Below the pieces are notes generated by a model, which worked only from the letters and a program-made list of their open reading frames with translations, was not told the DNA's origin and ran no database searches. From an uncultured Roseibium sp. (GTDB lineage Bacteria; Pseudomonadota; Alphaproteobacteria; Rhizobiales; Stappiaceae), in contig NZ_CANMNP010000001.1 in assembly GCF_947499295.1 (NCBI RefSeq), positions 124,001-188,000 on the forward strand: a stretch of DNA of 64,000 nucleotides, given 5' to 3'. The stretch's first letter is position 1. Every line of letters begins with the position of its first letter. This document shows, in pieces, positions 54,097 through 62,855 of the stretch. A program made the position numbers and the translations under genes.

Positions 54097-55179
54097 ATGC
54101 TCCAGCCCAAACCCGATCCACGAAAGACAGTCAAAAGCCTTCTTTCTTCAGCCTTCGCGGCAGTTGCGCTTTTGGTTACCACTCCAGCCTTGTCGCAATC
54201 CGAAACGGCATCCCAACTGCCGTTCGGACCTGGCGTCACCAAGTTGGTGGTTCAAGACAATCGAGTTGATCGCAAGCTCGAAGGCGATCTCTGGTACCCG
54301 ACCGGGACCCCGGGCATCTTTCAGCGCGCAGACAAAAGCAAAGTCTGGCAAATGGCTGATGCTGATCCGGAAGGCGAGCCCGCGGAAGGCACCTTCCCCC
54401 TCCTCGTCATTTCCCACGGAATGTACGGCAATACATTCAATCAGGCCTGGCTGGCATCAGAGATGGCTCGGCGGGGCTATATTGTCGCCTTAGTCAATCA
54501 TCCTGGAACCAGCACATTCAAACGCGACGCCGACCAGGCAAGAGAGCTTTGGGAGCGTCCCGTCGACCTGAGCCGGTTGATCAGTTATCTGGTTGAAACC
54601 AGCCCCTACAAGACACGCATCGATCCTGAACGAATCTATGCGGCCGGCCACTCACTTGGCGGCTTCACCACCATGCTTCTCGCAGGCGCTCAGTTCGATA
54701 CGGACCGATACCGTTCAGTCTGTACCGACGACGCGACGCCCGTTGCCTGCAGTGTCCTGAAAGGGTGGTCAGTTGCGGAGACACAACGAGACCAGAAGGA
54801 AATGGAAACGCGGCGCGAAGACGAACGTATCGCCAAATTCATCAGCCTGGACCTTGGAGGAACACCCGTCTTTTCGCGCAGCAGCCTCGCGGCCATCGAC
54901 AAGCCCGTTCTGGTCCTTGGTTCCGGTAGAGCGGACATGCTCGATCAGACTATTGAATCGCGCGCCCTTTCATCAGCACTGCCGGAGAATTCTCATCGTC
55001 ATGTGGAACTGAAGGATGCCGGTCATTTCGACTTCATGGGCGTCTGCAAATCGGCGGGATTTGCCATTTTGAAAGAACATGAACCCGGCGATGAAATGGT
55101 GTGCATCAATGGTGGAGCCGAGCGGGAAGAGCAACATCGACGCATTGTCCGGGAAATTGTCCACTTTCTTGAACAATGA
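54097..55179 (+). CDS. exported alpha/beta hydrolase, dienelactone-hydrolase-like
   Basis: A 360-residue secreted hydrolase of the COG4188 predicted dienelactone hydrolase type. Signal peptide at residues 1-32 (SLLSSAFAAVALLVTTPALS, cleavage before QSETA). The nucleophile elbow is AAGHSLGGFTTML (about residue 190), the oxyanion region LVISHGMYGNTFN, the acid probably in LVLGSGRADML and the catalytic His in KDAGHFDFMG. Substrate unknown. ATG 54097 has GGAAG 5 bases upstream. Divergent from the membrane AraC regulator, which probably controls it. Confidence 0.87.
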   Translation: MLQPKPDPRKTVKSLLSSAFAAVALLVTTPALSQSETASQLPFGPGVTKLVVQDNRVDRKLEGDLWYPTGTPGIFQRADKSKVWQMADADPEGEPAEGTFPLLVISHGMYGNTFNQAWLASEMARRGYIVALVNHPGTSTFKRDADQARELWERPVDLSRLISYLVETSPYKTRIDPERIYAAGHSLGGFTTMLLAGAQFDTDRYRSVCTDDATPVACSVLKGWSVAETQRDQKEMETRREDERIAKFISLDLGGTPVFSRSSLAAIDKPVLVLGSGRADMLDQTIESRALSSALPENSHRHVELKDAGHFDFMGVCKSAGFAILKEHEPGDEMVCINGGAEREEQHRRIVREIVHFLEQ

Positions 55180-55290
55180 TCGGCCTGGGCCTGCTTGCCA
55201 TGTGCATCTCTGCCACAGGCGGATAATCGTTGATCTGGAGGCTCGCTTTCTCCTTGCATCCGGGACACAGGTTCGCCAAACATCCGGCCC

Positions 55291-57177
55291 ATGTTGCAAA
55301 TTTCTGATCTAACTTACCGGATCGGGGACCGTCTCCTGATCGACAAGGCCAGCGTTACCCTGCCCGGCAAGGCCAAGACCGGCCTCGTCGGGCGCAATGG
55401 CGCGGGCAAATCAACGCTCTTCAAGATCATTACCGGAGACCTTTCCACCGAGACAGGCCATGTGCAGGTTCCCAAGCGAACCCGGATCGGCCAAGTGGCG
55501 CAGGAAGCACCTGGGACCGAAGACACTTTGATGGAAGTCGTGCTTGCGGCTGACACCGAGCGCACGAAGTTGCTCCAAGATGCCGAGATCGAAACGTCGC
55601 CGGAAAAGATCGCCGAAATTCATACCAGGCTCGCGGATATCGGTGCACACACAGCAGAAGCACGCGCTGGTGCCATCTTGTCCGGTCTTGGCTTCGATGC
55701 GGACGCGCAACTGAGGCCGTGCTCATCCTTTTCCGGCGGATGGCGTATGCGCGTAGCACTTGCAGCCGTTCTATTTTCCGAACCGGACTTGTTGCTGCTA
55801 GACGAACCAACCAACTATCTCGATCTGGAAGGCACTTTGTGGCTGGAAAATTATGTCTCCAGATATCCTCATCAGGTTCTCCTGATTTCCCATGACCGGG
55901 ACCTTCTCAACAATTCAGTCGACAGCATCGTGCACTTGGACCGCGGCAAGCTGACCTTTTATTCAGGCGGCTACGACAGTTTTGACCGTCAGCGGCGCGA
56001 GGCCATGATCCTTGCCGAAAAGGCGAAGGAAAAACAGGACGCACAGCGAAAGCACATGCAGGCGTTCGTCGACCGGTTCCGCTACAAGGCAAGCAAGGCA
56101 CGGCAGGCCCAATCGCGGCTGAAAATGCTTGAAAAGATGCAGCCCATCGCCGCCTTGACGGAGGAAAGCGGCAGGCCGATCCATTTTCCTGATCCGGAAA
56201 ACCAGTTGGCTCCTCCGATCCTCAAACTTGAAAATGTTGCGACGGGCTATGGTGAAACCAAAATCCTCCAGCATCTGACGCTGAACATCGACACAGACGA
56301 CAGGATCGCGCTCCTTGGTGCGAACGGCAATGGCAAGTCTACATTTGCGAAACTGATTTCAGGGCGGCTGGCAGCCATGGCCGGTGACATGGCCAAGGCC
56401 TCAAAGCTGAAGATTGCCTTTTTTGCGCAGCATCAGCTGGATGAGTTGAAACCGGCCGAGAACGCCGTCGCGCATGTGCGCACGCTGATGCCGGACGCTC
56501 CCGAGGCTAAAGTGCGGGCAAGAGTAGCCAGATTCGGATTGCCTACCGATCGAATGGACACACCGGCCAAGGACCTGTCCGGCGGCGAGAAGGCTCGCCT
56601 GCTGCTTGGGCTGGCGACGTTCGACGGCCCGCACCTGCTTATTCTCGATGAACCGACCAACCACCTGGACATCGACAGCCGCGAAGCATTGGTGATGGCA
56701 TTGAATGACTTCCAGGGTGCTGTGGTGCTGATCAGTCACGACCGACACCTGATTGAAGCTTGCGCCGACCGGCTGTGGCTCGTCGCCGGCGGCAAGGTGG
56801 AACCCTATGACGGTGATATGGATGATTATCGCCGCCTCATTCTGCAGGGCCCGGAGGCAGCACAGAAAGCCAGAGACAGGGCAATAGCTTCCGAAGCCGA
56901 AAAAGCGTCCGCACAAGACAAACGGCGGGAGGCAGCTCAAAAACGCAGCCAGTTGAAACCGCTCAAGCAGAAAATCGATGCTGCTGAAAAGGAGATGGCA
57001 AGGCTGCAGGACAAAATCGGAAAGCTGGATGAAGCTCTTGCCGACCCGTCATTCTTTGCAAACGAGCCCGAGCGGGCCGCCAAATTCGCCAAGGAGCGTG
57101 CCTACTGCGAAAAAAAGCTGGTCAAGACTGAAGAAGACTGGTTGGAACTTTCCGCGGAGTTTGAGGAAGCAAGCTGA
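55291..57177 (+). CDS. ABC-F family ATPase (Uup-like)
   Basis: A soluble 628-residue protein with two ATPase domains and no membrane segments. Domain 1: Walker A GRNGAGKST (about 34-42), signature FSGGWRMRVALA, Walker B LLLLDEPTNYLD. A helical linker (residues about 235-290, DRFRYKASKARQAQSRLKML) is the P-site tRNA interaction motif seen in ABC-F proteins. Domain 2: GANGNGKST, signature LSGGEKARLLLG, LILDEPTNHLD. A coiled-coil tail runs from about 545 to the end. ABC-F proteins act on ribosomes; Uup-like members relieve stalls. The stop overlaps the HAD gene start. Confidence 0.92.
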   Translation: MLQISDLTYRIGDRLLIDKASVTLPGKAKTGLVGRNGAGKSTLFKIITGDLSTETGHVQVPKRTRIGQVAQEAPGTEDTLMEVVLAADTERTKLLQDAEIETSPEKIAEIHTRLADIGAHTAEARAGAILSGLGFDADAQLRPCSSFSGGWRMRVALAAVLFSEPDLLLLDEPTNYLDLEGTLWLENYVSRYPHQVLLISHDRDLLNNSVDSIVHLDRGKLTFYSGGYDSFDRQRREAMILAEKAKEKQDAQRKHMQAFVDRFRYKASKARQAQSRLKMLEKMQPIAALTEESGRPIHFPDPENQLAPPILKLENVATGYGETKILQHLTLNIDTDDRIALLGANGNGKSTFAKLISGRLAAMAGDMAKASKLKIAFFAQHQLDELKPAENAVAHVRTLMPDAPEAKVRARVARFGLPTDRMDTPAKDLSGGEKARLLLGLATFDGPHLLILDEPTNHLDIDSREALVMALNDFQGAVVLISHDRHLIEACADRLWLVAGGKVEPYDGDMDDYRRLILQGPEAAQKARDRAIASEAEKASAQDKRREAAQKRSQLKPLKQKIDAAEKEMARLQDKIGKLDEALADPSFFANEPERAAKFAKERAYCEKKLVKTEEDWLELSAEFEEAS

Positions 57178-57875
57178 TGGCCGGCATCACCACGCTCGGC
57201 TTTGACGCCGACGACACGCTTTGGCACAACGAACGCGTTTTTCGTTTGACACAAGACCGCTTCGCTTCGCTGCTTGCCGAGTTTACCGAAAAGACCCACC
57301 TCTCCGACCGCTTACTGGCTGCCGAACGACGCAATGTGCTGCACTATGGTTACGGCGCGAAAGGCTTCACGTTGTCCATGATCGAAACAGCTATCGAAGT
57401 CACCAATGGACGGGTCCATGCCGATGTGATCTCTGAAATCCTTGAGGCCGGCAGGGATATGCTGAAGCATCCCTTGGAGCCGTTGCCTCATGTCGAAGAA
57501 ACGTTGAAGGCACTGAAAGACCAATATCGACTGGTGCTGATCACAAAGGGTGACCTGTTCGATCAGGAGCGCAAAGTTACTGCCTCCGGACTGGATGTCT
57601 TTTTCGATGCCATCGAAATCGTATCGGAAAAATCGGCGGCGACCTACCGCACACTCTTTGCCCGTCACGGCTCAGGTCCCGAGAAGGCCATGATGATCGG
57701 CAACTCTCTGAAATCGGACGTTGTGCCGGCACTGGAAGCAGGCTCCTATGGCGTCCATGTGCCTTACCACGTCACCTGGGCTCTTGAGGAAGCAGAAGCA
57801 CCTCTTGGAAATGATCGATACCATCGGCTCGATCATATCGGAAAGGTGCCCTTGCTTTTGGCAAGGCTTGCCTGA
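57177..57875 (+). CDS. HAD-superfamily hydrolase
   Basis: A 232-residue haloacid-dehalogenase-like phosphatase. Motif I FDADDTLWHNE (residues 8-18) has the two catalytic Asp, motif II is VLITKGD (Thr), motif III Lys is in SEKSAATYR, and motif IV is MIGNSLKSDVVPA. A helical cap lies between. Substrate unknown. Its ATG overlaps the ABC-F stop (TGATGG), so translation is coupled. Confidence 0.9.
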   Translation: MAGITTLGFDADDTLWHNERVFRLTQDRFASLLAEFTEKTHLSDRLLAAERRNVLHYGYGAKGFTLSMIETAIEVTNGRVHADVISEILEAGRDMLKHPLEPLPHVEETLKALKDQYRLVLITKGDLFDQERKVTASGLDVFFDAIEIVSEKSAATYRTLFARHGSGPEKAMMIGNSLKSDVVPALEAGSYGVHVPYHVTWALEEAEAPLGNDRYHRLDHIGKVPLLLARLA

Positions 57876-57911
57876 TTTGAAGGTTGTCGCGCCAGCACCA
57901 GAAACGCGCGC

Positions 57912-58364
57912 CTAAGCTTTACGTTCCCATCCTCCAGCCTGGGTTTGTTGCCAATAGGCAATTTCAAAACCCTCTGCCTTGGCTTCTTTCCAACGGTTTC
58001 GGGCTTCCTGCACGGCCTCCTGATCATTGCCGTCAAACATGTAGATTGCGCGTTTATAGGCGCTCAGTGAAGGCGGTTCCGCTCTATCGACCAGGAAACG
58101 AACATCTGCTTCGTTCGGATTGTCCTGTCCCGAAGTCAGATAGATCGGCTGGTGTTCAGCATTCCCATCACCCTTCGTTCCATGCGGAAGAAAGCTGTCG
58201 TCGGTGAACGTCCACAAATGGGCATCAAGTGCGTTGCAGCGTTCATCGCTTCCGGTTTGCACCACAACTTTCCAGTCTCGCTCCAGGCATTTCAGAAGCA
58301 ATTGCGGCAAGGCCACTTCAAGCGGCTTGTGCAATAGGTGATAGAAGACAACTTCAACGCTCAT
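57912..58364 (-). CDS. holC: DNA polymerase III chi subunit
   Basis: A 150-residue replication accessory protein that in E. coli links the clamp loader to SSB. The family patterns VEVVFYHLLHKPLEVALPQLL, CLERDWKVVVQTGS and DDSFLPHGTKGD (about residue 55), then RAIYMFDGNDQEAVQEARNRW are present. ATG 58364 (MSVEVVF) is preferred over ATG 58376. Convergent with the HAD gene. In many alphaproteobacteria it follows pepA, as it does here on the same strand. Confidence 0.9.
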   Translation of the reverse strand: MSVEVVFYHLLHKPLEVALPQLLLKCLERDWKVVVQTGSDERCNALDAHLWTFTDDSFLPHGTKGDGNAEHQPIYLTSGQDNPNEADVRFLVDRAEPPSLSAYKRAIYMFDGNDQEAVQEARNRWKEAKAEGFEIAYWQQTQAGGWERKA

Positions 58365-58551
58365 CGTGCATTCCACTACTACGCCTCATTGATTGCACGG
58401 CTCATGCTCCAGCGAACCAGGGCATTGCCGTCGCGCGAGTGATGCAGGCTTGCAACAGCAGCGCCTTCAAATGGCCAGGACAACAAAACCGGCATAGACA
58501 GGCCACAAGACTCGTATCATTAACCCTTCGCAAATGTCGATTGACTAGGGT

Positions 58552-58567
58552 TCGTCCCCGGGGACGA
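58552..58567. repeat. perfect 16-bp palindrome
   Basis: TCGTCCCCGGGGACGA is self-complementary with no spacer, 67 bases upstream of the 38-residue gene. It could be a regulator site or a DNA hairpin. Its function is unknown. Confidence 0.5.
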
Positions 58568-58634
58568 TCCAATGATCATTTTTATTTGGCTGGTGAACGG
58601 TATTCCCGAACCAGCTCACATAGGGGTTTGGTGA

Positions 58635-58751
58635 ATGCTTGCACGAGTAGTTGTGTTTTTTGCGTTGGTAGCAGTTGTAGCAGGTGCCACCGTTGGAATG
58701 GGGCTTTTGGTTGAACCGGCAACAGCCTGTCAGGCCTACAAGACCTGCTGA
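58635..58751 (+). CDS. 38-residue single-pass membrane protein
   Basis: A very short gene that I do not recognise. The product starts MLARVVVFFALVAVVAG and has one hydrophobic helix (residues about 3-26), then a polar tail EPATACQAYKTC with two cysteines. AGGGG lies 8 bases before the ATG, and a textbook bidirectional terminator starts 19 bases after the stop. The cysteines would face the periplasm if the N terminus is cytosolic (Arg4 precedes the helix). Coding support is context, not homology. It could be a membrane-complex accessory or a toxin-like peptide. Confidence 0.6.
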   Translation: MLARVVVFFALVAVVAGATVGMGLLVEPATACQAYKTC

Positions 58752-58770
58752 ACCAAACGCCAGGGACATA

Positions 58771-58800
58771 AAAAACCCGCCGATTGGCGGGTTTTTCTTT
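58771..58800. terminator. bidirectional Rho-independent terminator
   Basis: AAAAACCCGCC and GGCGGGTTTTT form an 11-bp perfect stem around GATT, with T/A runs on both sides. It serves the 38-residue gene on the plus strand and pepA on the minus strand. Confidence 0.92.
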
Positions 58801-58815
58801 TTCTAAACAGCACGC

Positions 58816-60315
58816 TCAGTTTTCGTAGTGATCGGCCACCAGCTGGTTCAGAAGCCGAACACCGTAGCCTGAGGCCCAACTTTGACAGATTTCGTCTTTT
58901 GGAGCGCCAAATGCCGTGCCAGCAATGTCCAGGTGCGCCCAGGGCACATCATTGGCAAAGCGCTGCAAAAACTGCGCAGCCGTAATAGAGCCTGCCCAGC
59001 GGCCGCCAATATTTTTAACGTCCGCATTGGGCGTATCGATCATCTTGTCGTAGCCTTTGGACAGTGGCAGGCGCCAGAGCGACTCACCACTCGCCTTTCC
59101 AGCCGCCAAGAGATTGTCTGCAAGCTCATCGTTGTTGGAAAACAGACCTGCATTCAGATTGCCCAGTGCGACCAGAACAGCCCCAGTCAGTGTCGCAAGG
59201 TCGATCATGATCGAAGGCTTGTATTTTTCCTGCGTGTACCAAAGCGCATCGGCCAGCACCAAGCGCCCTTCTGCATCCGTGTTCAGGACTTCGATCGTGG
59301 TGCCGGACATGGCTGTAACGATATCACCTGGCCGCTGAGCGTTGCCATCGGGCATATTCTCAACAAGACCGATCACACCGATCACATTTGCCTTGGCTTT
59401 CCGGCCTGCAATGGCATGCATCGCACCGACGACAGCAGCAGCTCCGCCCATGTCGCCCTTCATATCTTCCATGCCGCCTGCCGGCTTGATCGAAATACCA
59501 CCAGTATCGAAAACAACGCCCTTCCCGATCAAGGCAACCGGTGCAACACCCTTCTTGCCGCCATTCCAGCGCATCACGGCCAGTTGCGGAGGACGGACTG
59601 AGCCCTGAGCAACACCAAGAAGGGCTCCCATCTTCAGCTTTTTCATTTCCTTTTCGCCGAGGACATCAACTTCAACGCCGAGCTTTTCAAGCTCTTGGGC
59701 CTTCTTGGCGAATTCCACCGGCCCAAGCACGTTTGCAGGCTCATTGACGAGATTACGGGCGAGGATCACACCATCGGCAATTGCTTCGGACGCCGCCCAG
59801 GCTTTTTTGGCGGCCTTCTGATCAGCAACTGACAGTGTAAGCTTCAAGTCTTTCGTCTTTTCGCCGTCTTTTTTGACGGTCTTATAGGCGTCGAACTCAT
59901 AGGCACGCAGTTTTGCGCCCATGGCAAACTCAGCTTCCAGATCTGCTGTAAGGTCACTGTCTTCCGGCGCATCCAAAAGTACGGTCGCAGCGCTCGCTTT
60001 CGCAGCTCGAAGGCCGGCCAGAACCGTGCCACCGAATGCACGCCAATCATCCCGGGTCAGGTCATCAGGTTTGCCGATACCGAGGACGATCAGCCGATCA
60101 ACGGCGAGGCCGGCTGGAGCGACAAGATCCAACGTGGTTTTTTTCTTCCCTTCAAAGCCGGCTATCTCCGCGACACGTGAAAAGCCTCCCTCAAGCCCGG
60201 ACAGGTGTTCACCGGCTATCTGTCCGAAGCTCAGATCTTCGCCGGCGAGGACAACCGCCACACCGCCTTTTGGCGCGGCTGCTTTCGTAAAGGTGATTTT
60301 TGCAAGTTTGCTCAT
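58816..60315 (-). CDS. pepA: leucyl aminopeptidase (M17)
   Basis: A 499-residue dinuclear-metal aminopeptidase that removes N-terminal residues; PepA homologues can also bind DNA in site-specific recombination. The catalytic C-terminal domain holds [17 protein letters not shown] (Lys and Asp), [15 protein letters not shown] and the signature [16 protein letters not shown]. The N-terminal domain (residues 1-165) is the variable part. The start ATG 60315 gives MSKLAKITF. Divergent from lptF across 257 bases; a terminator follows. Confidence 0.96.
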   Translation of the reverse strand: MSKLAKITFTKAAAPKGGVAVVLAGEDLSFGQIAGEHLSGLEGGFSRVAEIAGFEGKKKTTLDLVAPAGLAVDRLIVLGIGKPDDLTRDDWRAFGGTVLAGLRAAKASAATVLLDAPEDSDLTADLEAEFAMGAKLRAYEFDAYKTVKKDGEKTKDLKLTLSVADQKAAKKAWAASEAIADGVILARNLVNEPANVLGPVEFAKKAQELEKLGVEVDVLGEKEMKKLKMGALLGVAQGSVRPPQLAVMRWNGGKKGVAPVALIGKGVVFDTGGISIKPAGGMEDMKGDMGGAAAVVGAMHAIAGRKAKANVIGVIGLVENMPDGNAQRPGDIVTAMSGTTIEVLNTDAEGRLVLADALWYTQEKYKPSIMIDLATLTGAVLVALGNLNAGLFSNNDELADNLLAAGKASGESLWRLPLSKGYDKMIDTPNADVKNIGGRWAGSITAAQFLQRFANDVPWAHLDIAGTAFGAPKDEICQSWASGYGVRLLNQLVADHYEN

Positions 60316-60572
60316 GCGACGGTCCTGTAAAAATTTGGTATTGCTGCTGATTGATTAGGAGGCATATCTTGAGTTGCCATTGACTGGGGGCAGACTAGTC
60401 CCTGGATTGCTGAATTCCTTCCAAATCATGGGGTTTCAACAGCTTTTCGGCAAGAGCTGCAAAAATTAATGTATATTTACCATTCTTCTTCATGGGCCGT
60501 TCACCACATTTCGTGTTATTCGGACGTGGGCTGGAAGATCGTCAATTTTACAAGGGACAAGCTCCTGCAGCT

Positions 60573-61760
60573 ATGAAGACGCTTGAACGGTACATTATCC
60601 GCCGGACGGTCTATGCTTTCACCCTGACCATTGCGGCCATGACAGGTGTTGTCTGGGCAACACAGGCGTTGCGCCAGTTGGATCTCGTCACGTCCAAAGG
60701 CCAGACCATCGTGCAGTTTATCGGCATCACAATGCTGGCCCTGCCCTTCCTGATCGTGATCGTTGCTCCCTTTGCTCTCATGATCGCGCTGATCCTCGTT
60801 CTCAACGCGCTTTCGGGCGACAGTGAACTGATCGTGATCGATGCAAGCGGTGGCTCGCGGTTTCTTGTGCTCAAGCCCGTCATGATTTTTTCCGTCATTG
60901 TTATGGCGCTGACAGGCACGATGGCGCTCTACGTCGCACCTCTGGGGCTGGCCCAACTCAGAACGGAAATTACCCGTGTTCGCGCCGACCTTGTGGCCAA
61001 CATCGTCAAACCGGGCCGTTTCATTACCGTAGAAGATGGGCTCACATTCCACATACGAAACCGTTCGGGCAACGGCACCCTGGATGGCCTTCTTCTTCAT
61101 GACACGCGCGATGAAGAAACCTCATTTACCTACCAGGCCGAAACGGGGCAGATCGTGGAAGCGTCCGAGCGGACCCTTCTGGTAATGCAGAACGGCACTA
61201 TTCAGCGGCGTCCGAAACAGGACGGTGACATTTCCATCGTCCGCTTTCAGTCATACGCGTTCGATCTATCCAATCTGATTCCGGAAGCTGGCGAACCGGT
61301 ATTCAAGGCAAGCGAGCGCACAACGGCCAACCTGATGGTGCCTGGTCGAAACGACGCATATGCGCTTAAAAATCCAGATAAGCTGGCCCAGGAACTGCAC
61401 GAACGTTTCAGCCAGCCGCTCTACTGCATCGCCTTTGGTCTGATTGTGTTCGCATTCCTCGGTAAGGCACGCACCACGCGACAAGGTCGCGGTGCGGCTG
61501 TGCTTGGTGCCATCTGTTCTTGCGTGCTGCTCAGAACAACTGGATTTGGTGTCACGGCAATTGCGGGCGCTTCATCAGCAGTTCTAGCGCTGCTCTATGT
61601 TGTGCCGATCACGGGCGCTGCTCTTGCTTTGGTATCGATATTCAGGGAACGGAGTTTGGCAGAACCGAAATGGCTCACCAAACTGCAGCTGAAGATCCAG
61701 GATCTGATCGATGGCCTTAGCGACCGCCTCAACGGCCGGCGGACTGGAGGCGCAGCGTGA
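60573..61760 (+). CDS. lptF: LPS export ABC permease LptF
   Basis: A 395-residue inner-membrane permease of the LptB2FG transporter that extracts LPS from the membrane. The N terminus LERYIIRRTVYAFTLTIAAM is the conserved start of TM1; six TM helices flank a large periplasmic beta-jellyroll (about 125-270). ATG 60573 is chosen since MKTLERYI matches the family; an upstream frame adds an unrelated leader. It overlaps lptG by four bases (GTGA), and the 257-base gap upstream, shared with pepA, should hold the promoter. Confidence 0.93.
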   Translation: MKTLERYIIRRTVYAFTLTIAAMTGVVWATQALRQLDLVTSKGQTIVQFIGITMLALPFLIVIVAPFALMIALILVLNALSGDSELIVIDASGGSRFLVLKPVMIFSVIVMALTGTMALYVAPLGLAQLRTEITRVRADLVANIVKPGRFITVEDGLTFHIRNRSGNGTLDGLLLHDTRDEETSFTYQAETGQIVEASERTLLVMQNGTIQRRPKQDGDISIVRFQSYAFDLSNLIPEAGEPVFKASERTTANLMVPGRNDAYALKNPDKLAQELHERFSQPLYCIAFGLIVFAFLGKARTTRQGRGAAVLGAICSCVLLRTTGFGVTAIAGASSAVLALLYVVPITGAALALVSIFRERSLAEPKWLTKLQLKIQDLIDGLSDRLNGRRTGGAA

Positions 61761-62851
61761 TCCTGGGCCAAACTCTATCACTCTATTTTTCAGGCAGGTT
61801 CCTGAAGGCCATTCTTGGTCTTTTCCTGTTTGCTGCAGTTCTGATCTTCCTGTTCGACGTTTTGGAACTGGTCCGGCGCGGTGGCGACCGGGAAGGCTTT
61901 TCCGTCCTGCGGGTTGCCTTGATTTCGCTTCTGCGCGTGCCGCTCCTGCTTGAACAGGTTATCCCCTTCACCGTTCTGTTCGGCGCAATTGCTGCCTTCG
62001 TGACTTTGAGCCGCGCGCTTGAACTGGTTGTTGCGCGCGCTTCGGGTATCAGTGTCTGGCAGTTTTCCATGCCTGCGATTGTCGTGGGCATCGTGCTCGG
62101 CATTCTTTCCATCACGGTCTACAATCCGGCAGCCGTCTGGTTTCAGCAAAAGTCCGATGAAGTCGCTACGGGCCTTTTCGGCTCTGAACAGAACTTTCTT
62201 TTGCAAACCTCTTCAGACGTCTGGGTCCGCCAGGACGGGCTTGACGGAGAGTCTGTGCTCTTGGCCAAAAAGCTTCTTGAAGGCGGCACATTCCTCGTAG
62301 GCGTTACGATTTTCACCTTTGACAAGGACGGCACATTTAGAGAGCGGATCGAGGCGGAAGAGGCTCGTCTTGGTGATGAAATCTGGTATTTGAGCGATGC
62401 AATCGTCTACACCACCGAACAGGATCCGCAGACTTATGGACGTTACGAAGTCAGCACCTTCCTGACCGCCACCGAGGTTCGTGAAAGCATCGGCTCACCC
62501 GAATCAATTTCGTTCTGGAATTTGCCGCGCTTCATCGAATTGGCAAGAAATGCGGGATTGCCGGCCTATCGGTACAATTTGCAGTACCAGACTCTGCTCG
62601 CTCGCCCGCTTCTTCTTGTCGCTATGATTCTGATTGCAGCGGCAGTTTCCCTTAAAGTTTCGCGGTTTGGTGGATTGGGAAGTATGATTCTGGGTGGAAT
62701 CCTGTCCGGGTTCGTGCTTTACGTTCTAACCGAGCTTGCGAAAGACTTTGGAGGTGCGGGAATCGTCCCGCCGCTTGTTGCTGCGTGGGCGCCTGGAATA
62801 TTTGGAGTACTTATGGGGTTGACTATTCTCTTGCATCAGGAAGATGGCTAA
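61757..62851 (+). CDS. lptG: LPS export ABC permease LptG
   Basis: A 364-residue partner of LptF with the same six-TM plus jellyroll layout: TM1 at about residues 12-30, LEQVIPFTVLFGAIAAFVTLSR (TM2/3 region, about 62-83), the periplasmic domain around residues 110-260, and a final cluster of helices including AAAVSLKVSRFGGLGSMILGG. It starts at GTG 61757, overlapping the lptF stop, with GGAGG 8 bases upstream. The stop is followed closely by lptD. Confidence 0.93.
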   Translation: MILGQTLSLYFSGRFLKAILGLFLFAAVLIFLFDVLELVRRGGDREGFSVLRVALISLLRVPLLLEQVIPFTVLFGAIAAFVTLSRALELVVARASGISVWQFSMPAIVVGIVLGILSITVYNPAAVWFQQKSDEVATGLFGSEQNFLLQTSSDVWVRQDGLDGESVLLAKKLLEGGTFLVGVTIFTFDKDGTFRERIEAEEARLGDEIWYLSDAIVYTTEQDPQTYGRYEVSTFLTATEVRESIGSPESISFWNLPRFIELARNAGLPAYRYNLQYQTLLARPLLLVAMILIAAAVSLKVSRFGGLGSMILGGILSGFVLYVLTELAKDFGGAGIVPPLVAAWAPGIFGVLMGLTILLHQEDG

Positions 62852-62855
62852 AGCG

